NCBI GenBank assembly: GCA_009781125.1
Contig: WQYS01000043.1
Coordinates: 1 to 11,875 of the forward strand
Direction: 5' to 3'
DNA: 11,875 nucleotides
DNA from: Acidobacteriaceae bacterium
Lineage (GTDB): Bacteria; Acidobacteriota; Terriglobia; Terriglobales; Acidobacteriaceae
Both the position numbers and the translations under genes were made by a program. The notes beneath the pieces are model-generated. The model made no database searches. It was not told the DNA's origin and saw nothing but the letters and a program-made list of their open reading frames with translations. This document shows, piece by piece, positions 1-5,445 of this stretch. The first letter of the stretch is position 1; each line of letters opens with the position of its first letter.

Positions 1-272
1 ACGCCTGACTTCAGAGCTACCATTTGCAGGAGCGATAGAATCGCGTTCCTGCTGTAAACAACTTCGGTAAAGGTTGGATCGGGTTCGGTGTTCTGTGCGG
101 CTTTCAGGGCAACATCGCGGAGCCATTCGCGCAAAGGTTGTTGGTTCTTTTCTGCGGCGGCAAGCAGGATTTTTTCCTCGTTTTTCGTAACGCGAATCGA
201 AAGACTCTGCTCTCGGCTATCTCGTATGCGTGAGGATTTTTGTCGTCGTCCGAACATCGGAATGTCGTTCAT
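1..272 (-). CDS. Partial RHH relaxosome accessory protein, MobC/NikA-like (C-terminus outside window)
   Basis: Open reading frame entering from the left edge, with 90 residues visible and no stop codon. Residues 22-30 (QSLSIRVTK) read as the DNA-contacting beta strand of a ribbon-helix-helix fold. Two helices follow (about 31-43 and 46-60, with LREWLRDVALKAA), typical of MobC/NikA/TraJ-like mobilization proteins. The downstream segment TEVVYSRNAILSLLQ resembles the extra helix of that family. By family knowledge it would bind near oriT and help the relaxase form the relaxosome. The start ATG at 272 is chosen because AGGAG (280-284) lies 7 nt upstream. An ATG at 276 is in another frame and soon meets a stop. 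The upstream DNA is rich in inverted repeats, which suits binding by this protein. A plasmid RHH repressor is the alternative. Confidence 0.75.
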   Translation of the reverse strand, partial: MNDIPMFGRRQKSSRIRDSREQSLSIRVTKNEEKILLAAAEKNQQPLREWLRDVALKAAQNTEPDPTFTEVVYSRNAILSLLQMVALKSG

Positions 273-292
273 CCATGCGCTCCTGAAACAGT

Positions 293-329
293 GGTTTCGC
301 TTGCAACCGAGCCGGTTGCAGGCGAAACC
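293..329. repeat. 17-bp inverted repeat with 3-nt loop upstream of the mobC-like gene
   Basis: The left arm (293-309) and right arm (313-329) pair at 16 of 17 positions around the loop AGC. Each arm contains the element TTGCAACC/GGTTGCA that recurs in the hairpin at 368-391. It lies 9 nt upstream of the Shine-Dalgarno site of the mobC-like gene (280-284), so it would fall in that mRNA's leader. It could act as an oriT repeat, an operator or an RNA hairpin; sequence alone does not decide. Confidence 0.8.
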
Positions 330-343
330 GGAAAATTGACTAA

Positions 344-374
344 GTTATGAATTTTGTTGCGAGTGCATTTGCAA
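344..374 (-). promoter_or_regulatory. Weak candidate promoter for the mobC-like gene
   Basis: Read on the minus strand, TTGCAA (369-374, 4 of 6 to TTGACA) is followed after 19 nt by CATAAC (344-349, 4 of 6 to TATAAT). The -35 element lies in the left arm of the inverted repeat 368-391, so a protein bound there would compete with RNA polymerase. The spacer is longer than ideal and the promoter preferences of the host are unknown. Confidence 0.25.
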
Positions 375-391
375 CCGAAAATGGTTGCAAA
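368..391. repeat. Perfect 9-bp inverted repeat (TTTGCAACC / GGTTGCAAA)
   Basis: The arms 368-376 and 383-391 pair perfectly around the 6-nt loop GAAAAT. They repeat the TTGCAACC element of the hairpin at 293-329, offset by about 68 bp. A sequence-specific dimeric DNA-binding protein, such as one of the two RHH proteins flanking this region, is a plausible ligand (inference). Confidence 0.75.
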
Positions 392-577
392 CACAACCCT
401 ATGGAGGGGTGTAGTGTCGCAAAAAGTACCTGTGCGAAGCACAGCGTTGATAGTGGCAACAAACTGACCGGGAAACCGATACAGTTTGAAGCTGCAAGAC
501 AGCGTGTTGACGGGTTGGAAGGGTGTCATCATGGCTGGTTACTGAGTGGGAGAATGCAGTACAGAGCGGTTGAAACA

Positions 578-604
578 GGGCCAGACAGCGCGGCTGCATG
601 GCCC
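578..604 (-). terminator. Hairpin just after the last T4SS-operon gene, possible terminator
   Basis: The stem pairs GGGCCA (578-583) with TGGCCC (599-604), then after a 2x2 internal mismatch CAGC (586-589) with GCTG (593-596), loop GCG. It begins 6 nt beyond the stop codon of the RHH gene at 611-880, where the long minus-strand operon would end. On the transcript it is followed by only a short U-poor tract (UGUUUC), so intrinsic termination may be weak. It could instead be part of the inverted-repeat set of the probable oriT region. Confidence 0.4.
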
Positions 605-610
605 GAGAGT

Positions 611-880
611 TCAGGCTTTCGAGGAACGGCGTCGGATGTCAGTAAAGTGGCTCAGGCCGGTGGGAGCGTGGCCGGATTGAAGGTAGTCCTGAAAGCTGGC
701 GTCACGCGAAAAAGCATAGCTGAGAGCTTTATTGATGACGGCATCGGGAGCCGTCGTCGCATACGCGGCATACTGTTCGACCAACAGCGCGGTAGAGTTA
801 TCAAGCTGAATCGTAGCCTTAATCATCTGTGTCGGAGCTACGCTGAAGAGCGGTTCGGTATTTGATTTACGTGCTGGCAT
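611..880 (-). CDS. Small ribbon-helix-helix-like protein at the end of the T4SS operon
   Basis: 89 residues, no family recognised with certainty. Residues 19-26 (MIKATIQL) look like the beta strand of an Arc/CopG-type RHH fold. Helix A would be about 29-41 (STALLVEQYAAYA) and helix B about 45-58 (PDAVINKALSYAFS). A basic tail RRRSSK closes the protein. The start at 880 is well fixed: AAGGAGG (887-893) lies 6 nt upstream and overlaps the stop codon of the VirB11 paralogue, which points to translational coupling. As last gene of the operon, next to the inverted-repeat region, it may be a transcriptional repressor of conjugation genes, an antitoxin-like regulator or a relaxosome accessory factor (inference). 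No toxin partner is adjacent. Confidence 0.7.
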   Translation of the reverse strand: MPARKSNTEPLFSVAPTQMIKATIQLDNSTALLVEQYAAYATTAPDAVINKALSYAFSRDASFQDYLQSGHAPTGLSHFTDIRRRSSKA

Positions 881-892
881 TGTGTGCCTCCT

Positions 893-1555
893 TCATAGCC
901 CTTCCGGGCTGGTGAAATGCTCGTCTTCGCCGCCGCAGTAGAGGTCTTTTGTAATGAACTGTTGATCGTCATGGGAGAAGCCTCTGACGGATACGACTTC
1001 GGATATCTGGGGCTTTCCGCCTGCTCCAAGTTCGCAACAGATGATGTTATCCACGTAGGGCATCCCGTCCTGTGTGCAAAAAGGATCAGTATGAGGGGAT
1101 GGCGGCGCGGCGCTCATAGAAATCTTGGTGAGCCAGTCCAGAGCGTCAGAGACAGATTCAGCCTGCAATGTTGCGAGAACTCCGGAGTTATCGTTGGCGG
1201 CGGCCTGTAGGAGAAGGTAGTCAACTCCGGTGCGGATTTCCATCATTACTACCCGGTGGTAGCTATTTTCAAGAAGCGCCTTCTTCAGCATTGGAAGATC
1301 GTCGTCGTGGTCTATGATGAACAGCCGCTCCTCGTCTGGAACGTGGTCCAGAAGAGCTTTCAGCAGTGCGGTTTTGCCGGTTCCTTGCGGCCCGGTAATC
1401 AGAATGTTCTTGCGGTCAAGGATCAAATCTACGAGCATCTGTTGCAGAGAAGATGGAAGCATCCCGGATGCTACGAGCTGGTCGGTTGTAGGCCATCGGT
1501 TCGGCTGGATGGCCGGTAGCTGGAGACTGGTTTGTGATGTTTCAGAGCTTGGCAT
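893..1555 (-). CDS. Truncated, degenerate VirB11/TrbB paralogue (ATPase domain only)
   Basis: 220 residues, clearly related to the C-terminal domain of the adjacent VirB11: shared runs DQLVASG, ILDRKN and KALLDHVP, and matching C-termini (GFSHDDQQFITKDLY against GYSHAEQQFLTRDLY). The match begins near residue 114 of VirB11, so the N-terminal domain is absent. Walker A is kept (GPQGTGKT, 55-62). The Asp box becomes IDHDDDL (Glu to Asp at 82). About 23 residues before Walker B, Arg-containing in VirB11, are missing. Walker B is RVVMMEIR (101-108), and the His box reads GVLATLQA (125-132) with Gln131 replacing His. Nucleotide binding may survive while hydrolysis is doubtful (inference). It has a good SD, AGGAG, 7 nt before the ATG, and lies 22 nt after virB11. 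The intact frame over 220 codons argues against a decaying pseudogene. It may regulate or join VirB11 hexamers. Confidence 0.85.
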   Translation of the reverse strand: MPSSETSQTSLQLPAIQPNRWPTTDQLVASGMLPSSLQQMLVDLILDRKNILITGPQGTGKTALLKALLDHVPDEERLFIIDHDDDLPMLKKALLENSYHRVVMMEIRTGVDYLLLQAAANDNSGVLATLQAESVSDALDWLTKISMSAAPPSPHTDPFCTQDGMPYVDNIICCELGAGGKPQISEVVSVRGFSHDDQQFITKDLYCGGEDEHFTSPEGL

Positions 1556-1577
1556 TTACGTGCTCCTTTCTGCCCTT

Positions 1578-2567
1578 TCAGGCGGCTTGGTGTGCCTTCC
1601 GCTCGACGCGGTAGAGGTCGCGGGTTAGGAATTGTTGCTCGGCGTGGGAGTAGCCTTCGACGGCGATAACTTCTCTCACTTGGCGCTTTCCGGCGTGGTC
1701 GCGTTCGCAGTAGAGAACGTAGTCGATGGCGTCGGCGGTCTCTCCGCGAACGAACGCATGGTTGAGGTTGGGGGCGGCGCTCAAGGCGAGATTGGAGAGC
1801 CGGTTCAGAGCGTTCAGGGCGCTCTCGGCGTGGATCGTAGAGAGCGTACCGCCGTGGCCGGTGTTCATGGCTTGCAACAGGTCGTAACCCTCCACGCTGC
1901 GAATCTCGCCCATGATGATGCGGTCGGGCCGATGGCGAAGCGCCGCTGCTACAAGCTGGCTGGCGGTGACTGCTGCCTGACCGGGAATCTCCTGCACGGC
2001 CTCCCATCGGACGGCGTTCGGATGGTCAATCTGCAACTCGGCGGGCTGCTCAATTAGTAACAATCGTTCGCCCATCGGCACATGGTCCAACAGGGCTTTC
2101 ATCAGGGTGCTCTTGCCACTGCCCGTGCCTCCGGCAATCATGCCGTTCTTGCGGTCAAGGATCATTCCGACGACAAGATCGCGCACCTCAGCGGGTAGGC
2201 TGCCGGATGCTACAAGCTGGTCGGATGTAAACCACTTGTTGAACTTTCGGATGGTAAGCGTGGGGCCAGTGAAGGATGATGGTGGTCCTACGACAGCCAC
2301 GCGAGAGCCGTCCGGGAGCCGGGTGTTGAGGATCGGATTCTGTAGGGTTAAGTCCTGTCCGAGCTTCCGGGCAACGCGCTCGATGGCGGCGGTAAGCGTC
2401 TGGTTGGTAAACGGAGTCCGAATCTCGATGTGCTCGATGACGCCGCCCCGGTCGGCATAGACGCCGGTGGTCCCGTTAATCATCAGGTCGGATATGGACG
2501 GGTCGGTAAGCAGGGTCCGAAGTTCTTCAGGGAAGAACGGAGCTATGAGGTCGTAGGCGTTGTTCAC
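1578..2567 (-). CDS. virB11: VirB11/TrbB T4SS hexameric ATPase
   Basis: 329 residues, the usual size of VirB11-type traffic ATPases, which sit at the cytoplasmic face and switch the T4SS between pilus assembly and DNA transfer. The N-terminal domain covers about 1-105 and includes LMING and TRLPDGSRV. The catalytic domain has Walker A GGTGSGKST (146-154), Asp box with LIEQPAEL (171-178), Walker B DRIIMGEIR (215-223) and His box GTLSTIHA (240-247), all in family order. The start is GTG at 2567; the ATG overlapping the virB8 stop is out of frame and followed directly by TGA. It begins 1 nt after the virB8 stop, so translation is probably coupled. A shortened paralogue follows 22 nt downstream. 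Confidence 0.97.
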   Translation of the reverse strand: MNNAYDLIAPFFPEELRTLLTDPSISDLMINGTTGVYADRGGVIEHIEIRTPFTNQTLTAAIERVARKLGQDLTLQNPILNTRLPDGSRVAVVGPPSSFTGPTLTIRKFNKWFTSDQLVASGSLPAEVRDLVVGMILDRKNGMIAGGTGSGKSTLMKALLDHVPMGERLLLIEQPAELQIDHPNAVRWEAVQEIPGQAAVTASQLVAAALRHRPDRIIMGEIRSVEGYDLLQAMNTGHGGTLSTIHAESALNALNRLSNLALSAAPNLNHAFVRGETADAIDYVLYCERDHAGKRQVREVIAVEGYSHAEQQFLTRDLYRVERKAHQAA

Positions 2568-2568
2568 G

Positions 2569-3357
2569 TCATCGTCCCTGCGCTGGCGCTGCTGCCGGTG
2601 CGGTCTGTGTGGCCGACGCTTCGACCGACAGCCGGTTCTCGTGAAACTCGGTGATCGTCATGCCAAGAGGATTGATTAGCTCGAACTGTGGGTAGAGTTT
2701 CGCCTGGTCGTTCACCTGCCGGGGGTCAAGGTAGTAGGTCACGGATATCTGCCAGTGCTCGGTTCGCGGGAATCTCGTATGAGCGATGGTGTAGATTTTG
2801 TCCAGATTGATGAGCGCCGTTCCTCTGGCGATTTTGGCCTCCTGAATGGTCTCGACCGACATAGACGTGATGGTGACGTTCTGGACCTCCACGTCGTTCT
2901 GCTCGATCTGATTGGTTCCTACCTGCGAGACAAGATGGTTGGCGCTGTCCTCGTTCATGTACTCAGAGGCAAGCGCCTGAGACAGAAAATAGTAGTTCAG
3001 GGGATACTTCTTGCTGATGGTGGATGGGCTTATGGCGTAGCGGTAGTTCGCCCATTCGGTGAGGTACGTGCGCACCTCGCCCTCGCGGGGGCTGTAGTCA
3101 AGGTCGGTGTAGGCGATGGCCTGAGCGCGTCCCATCTCATCGATGCGGACGTAGCGGTTGGCTATGGGACGGCGGGCCAGCATGACGATCCCGGCACAGG
3201 CGGCAAGCAAGAGGACGGTCAAGATGACGATGATGCGCCACGCCTGTTTACGCTCGGCGTAGTGCGAAGCGTAGACCTCATTACCGATGGTGTCGGTCAA
3301 CTCGGCCAGTTCGCCAATGGATTTGCTTGAGGTTGTTGTAGGGGTGCGAGAGGTCAT
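2569..3357 (-). CDS. virB8: VirB8/TrbF-type inner-membrane T4SS component
   Basis: 262 residues. A short cytoplasmic N-terminus is followed by one membrane segment (about 41-62, RIIVILTVLLLAACAGIVML) and a periplasmic domain with the VirB8/TrbF pattern: RYVRIDEMGRAQ, TYLTEWANYRY, SVTYYLDPRQ and a terminal ELINPLGMTITEF. In the family the periplasmic domain bridges the inner-membrane complex and the core channel. The start at 3357 is chosen over a more upstream in-frame start because AAAGGA lies 6 nt before this ATG. The first 77 bp overlap the preceding small gene in another frame. The tail (SATQTAPAAAPAQGR) is low-complexity Ala/Pro. VirB8 and virB11 are separated by a single nucleotide. Confidence 0.93.
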   Translation of the reverse strand: MTSRTPTTTSSKSIGELAELTDTIGNEVYASHYAERKQAWRIIVILTVLLLAACAGIVMLARRPIANRYVRIDEMGRAQAIAYTDLDYSPREGEVRTYLTEWANYRYAISPSTISKKYPLNYYFLSQALASEYMNEDSANHLVSQVGTNQIEQNDVEVQNVTITSMSVETIQEAKIARGTALINLDKIYTIAHTRFPRTEHWQISVTYYLDPRQVNDQAKLYPQFELINPLGMTITEFHENRLSVEASATQTAPAAAPAQGR

Positions 3358-3565
3358 GGTGATTCCTTTCAGGGCGAAGAACGAAAAAGTAGATGAGAGA
3401 AGAGAACAGGGCAAACACCAGAAACGTGAGCATGGTGTACTTCACGATCTGGGCCGCTATGTTTGTCGCTGAAGGGCGTGGCTCGGTGGCGCGGCGGCGG
3501 CGGCGCAACCGAGGGGTGCAAAGGTAGGCTAGGAGGGGCGTTCGGATTCCGTATGGATCACGCAT
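3281..3565 (-). CDS. Small single-pass membrane protein of unknown function in the T4SS operon
   Basis: 94 residues, no family recognised. A very basic stretch (RLRRRRRATEPR, 19-30) precedes one strong membrane segment (about 44-64, TMLTFLVFALFSSLIYFFVL). This suggests a cytoplasmic N-terminus and a short exported tail rich in His/Arg/Asn. No lipobox or signal-peptidase II site fits, so it is not an ordinary VirB7. The start at 3565 is supported by AAAGGA 6 nt upstream and lies 21 nt after the trbL stop. The last 25 codons overlap the virB8 start in a different frame, and the virB8 SD lies inside this gene, which suggests coupling. It may be a T4SS accessory factor. Confidence is moderate because only context, SD and hydrophobicity support it. 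Confidence 0.65.
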   Translation of the reverse strand: MRDPYGIRTPLLAYLCTPRLRRRRRATEPRPSATNIAAQIVKYTMLTFLVFALFSSLIYFFVLRPERNHHDLSHPYNNLKQIHWRTGRVDRHHR

Positions 3566-3586
3566 GATATTTCCTTTCTGTGTCCG

Positions 3587-4477
3587 CTAGATCGCGCCTG
3601 CAACCTTGGCTCCCACGGCCACGGCTCCCGCCGTCAGACCTGCGGAGCCTCCGAAGATGGCCTGTGTTAGCTGCGGCACAAACAGAATGTTGAGAATGAA
3701 GGCGAGAAAGACGCACAGGAACGGCACAAGATTGGCAAGCCACATCTCCATCGAATAGTCGCCGTGAAAGGTTCTGGTGACGAACGTATTCAGAAAGCCG
3801 CTCCACACAAAAATGAACGCTCCGGCTACGGCGCGGATCATGGCGAAACCTATCAGGCAATCAATGAAGTGGTAGAACTTGCCTTTGAGATTCTTTGTCA
3901 TCAGCAGCGGAATGAAGAGCGGCCCGAAGAGCGCGGATACGGCGTACAGGATGAATGAACTGCAATTCAACAGAAACAGCACGGCGGTACAGATGCCAAG
4001 AACAAGCTCGATCAAGCTATGGATGAGGGCTTCCAGAACAGACAGAGCCGAAGGCTGCGGATTATTGTCGATGAGCGTATTGAAGGTGTCCGTGAGCGTT
4101 TTGAGCGAGTTCTGGTCCAGCGCGGCCACGATGCTCTGCGAGATGGAAGGAAACACCTTATTGAAGCCCATTGACGTGCCGGGAAGCGGCGTAGACCAAT
4201 AGGTCTCAAGGGTCAGACAGATTAGCAGCATCACGAGGAAGTGCATCAGGTCTCCAATCGTGACCGGATGGTGATGCAATCCAATGGTCATGCTCTGCGT
4301 GTTCCACCGGACGACCATGCCGATGAGAACGAACATGGCAATGAAGGAAAGCTCGACCATGCCCAGATGTGTCAGCACGCCGCCGTTCTGCGTGGTGAGA
4401 TTGGTGATGTTGTTCACCATCTCGTAGAGCAAATCTGAAGAACTTGTCGGGGCTGCGAATGCGAGTAGAGGAATCAT
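3587..4477 (-). CDS. trbL: VirB6/TrbL-type polytopic inner-membrane T4SS protein
   Basis: 296 residues with about six membrane segments (roughly 38-56, 74-93, 146-168, 170-192, 205-228, 246-268) and a Gly/Ala-rich hydrophobic C-terminus (275-296). This is the pattern of TrbL/VirB6, the channel-forming inner-membrane subunit that contacts VirB8-VirB10 and the DNA substrate. Pro-containing SALFGPLFIPLLM (181-193) followed by a basic turn resembles the conserved TrbL/VirB6 core. The start at 4477 (MIPLLAF) is preferred because GGAGG lies 10 nt upstream; the in-frame ATG at 4534 would place codons inside the inverted repeat 4525-4575. The gene lies between trbJ and a small membrane protein, as expected for this operon. 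Confidence 0.87.
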   Translation of the reverse strand: MIPLLAFAAPTSSSDLLYEMVNNITNLTTQNGGVLTHLGMVELSFIAMFVLIGMVVRWNTQSMTIGLHHHPVTIGDLMHFLVMLLICLTLETYWSTPLPGTSMGFNKVFPSISQSIVAALDQNSLKTLTDTFNTLIDNNPQPSALSVLEALIHSLIELVLGICTAVLFLLNCSSFILYAVSALFGPLFIPLLMTKNLKGKFYHFIDCLIGFAMIRAVAGAFIFVWSGFLNTFVTRTFHGDYSMEMWLANLVPFLCVFLAFILNILFVPQLTQAIFGGSAGLTAGAVAVGAKVAGAI

Positions 4478-4524
4478 CTTTTCCGGTCCTCCCGTCAACG
4501 GGAATCGTATTCTGTTAGACCCTG

Positions 4525-4575
4525 AATGATTCACTTAGATTCTATTAGAATCAACTGAATCTTAAGTGAACCATT
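4525..4575. repeat. Long inverted repeat in the trbJ-trbL gap, with nested alternative hairpin
   Basis: The left arm AATGATTCACTTAGATTC (4525-4542) pairs with 4557-4575, read in reverse as AATGGTTCACTTAAGATTC: one mismatch and one bulged base over about 18 pairs. The 14-nt loop (4543-4556) holds the partner for an alternative smaller hairpin GATTC-TATTA-GAATC (4538-4552) that shares the left arm. It occupies the only sizeable gap (4478-4587, 110 bp) inside the operon. No T-run follows on the minus strand, so a simple terminator is unlikely. Possible roles are an RNA processing or attenuation site setting the trbJ/trbL ratio, a protein operator, or a small inserted repeat element. Confidence 0.8.
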
Positions 4576-4587
4576 CCGGGGTTGCGC

Positions 4588-5436
4588 CTATGGCAGAGCG
4601 GTCGTCCAGGTATCGGTGGATGCCTGATAGTTGTTGTTCGCCGTCTGGTGTTGCTGTTGTATCAGTGCCGCCATGCGTAGAGCATGGGCGGCGGCGTTGC
4701 GCTGTTGCATGTTCTGGACGGCCATCGCAGAGGCCAGACACGTTTGAATGGAACCTTGAGCCTGCATCTCGGTAAGCGTCTGCGCCTGCGCCGCGTTCAT
4801 CAGGTTCAACTGCTGGACCTCGCTGTTCGTGCCGTCGCCGGTGTCGTACTGCTGGTCGCTCAAGCTCTGGTTAGCGGTGGTGTTCTGAGTGCGGTAGTCG
4901 CGGTACTGCCCCACGGCGATCAGACAGTCCGGCGAAATTGAGTCAGAGGTCTCAATGAACGCAAGCTGCGAACGCGCCGGATCGTCAGACGGCAAGCTCT
5001 GGATGTAGGCCAGAGTTGCCGCGTTCTGCGTCGGAGACTCCACGGTGGCGTTCTGCCACGCAGAGGCCGCCGCCGTAGGCGAGTTGGTGTTGAGCGCCGT
5101 GCTCATGTTCGCCGTCTCGCCATAGGTGTTATGCACGGTAGAGACGTGGATTTGTGAGAGCAACGTCCTCCACTGGTTCTTAATGGAGAAGTGGCGAAGG
5201 TTGTTCTGAATCGTCTGTAGCTGACTGAGCGCAGTCTGAAGCTGGTTATAGGCGGTAGTCGTCTGGGTGATAAGCTCGCCGTAGCTGGTGGGGTCAAAAA
5301 CCACGTCGCCAAGCCCGAACAGAGCGAAGGCGGGTGTTGCGAAGGCGGCAAAGGCAAGCAACACAAGCCAACGGCGGCGCATGGCTGGTCTTGTTGGCCT
5401 CGTTGGTTTGGCAGATTTAGTAGTCGGCTTTTTCAT
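4588..5436 (-). CDS. trbJ: TrbJ/VirB5-like exported T4SS protein
   Basis: 282 residues. A basic N-terminus followed by a hydrophobic core (about 23-34) and ATPAFA (33-38) reads as a Sec signal peptide. The exported part is mostly helical and Gln-rich: LITQTTTAYNQLQTALSQLQTIQNNL (split about 55-80) is the typical TrbJ start, and a second Gln/Ala helical block covers 203-265. Two cysteines (C171, C233) could form a disulfide. VirB5-type proteins sit at the pilus tip or help pilus assembly. The start at 5436 has GGAG 6 nt upstream. An alternative start at Met19 (5382) gives a shorter signal peptide. The gene begins 9 nt after the virB10 stop, and its SD follows that stop directly. Confidence 0.83.
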   Translation of the reverse strand: MKKPTTKSAKPTRPTRPAMRRRWLVLLAFAAFATPAFALFGLGDVVFDPTSYGELITQTTTAYNQLQTALSQLQTIQNNLRHFSIKNQWRTLLSQIHVSTVHNTYGETANMSTALNTNSPTAAASAWQNATVESPTQNAATLAYIQSLPSDDPARSQLAFIETSDSISPDCLIAVGQYRDYRTQNTTANQSLSDQQYDTGDGTNSEVQQLNLMNAAQAQTLTEMQAQGSIQTCLASAMAVQNMQQRNAAAHALRMAALIQQQHQTANNNYQASTDTWTTALP

Positions 5437-5445
5437 AGGGAACTC

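Larger units (their letters stand above)
273..610. other. Non-coding, inverted-repeat-rich region; candidate oriT and operator region
   Basis: About 340 bp without a convincing gene, between the end of the T4SS operon and the mobC-like gene. Inverted repeats seen: 293-309/313-329 (16 of 17 pairs), 368-376/383-391 (9 of 9), 393-400/405-412 (7 of 8), 430-435/439-444 (6 of 6), 460-466/482-488 (7 of 7) and 578-604. MOBP-type oriTs are often found next to such RHH genes, with inverted repeats beside the nic site. No clear nic consensus is seen; TACCTGTGC at 428-436 is only a loose match to the ATCCTG type. Calling it oriT is inference from position and structure. Confidence 0.45.

Noticed and set aside
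165..180. AATCCTGC on the minus strand, similar to the MOBP nic consensus
   Set aside because: It lies inside the coding part of the mobC-like gene (codons for Ile-Leu) with no flanking inverted repeat.
269..532. 87-codon minus-strand ORF ending with an ATGA overlap at the mobC-like start
   Set aside because: The overlap looks like coupling, but there is no SD before its start, the protein is Cys/Thr-rich without recognisable pattern, and it runs through the inverted repeats.
347..865. 172-codon plus-strand ORF across the intergenic region and opposite the RHH gene
   Set aside because: It runs through several inverted repeats and the antisense of a gene with an excellent SD; no family resemblance and no SD of its own.
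1471..2007. 178-codon minus-strand ORF overlapping virB11
   Set aside because: It is an Arg/Ser-rich out-of-frame reading of virB11, which has all its motifs in the other frame.
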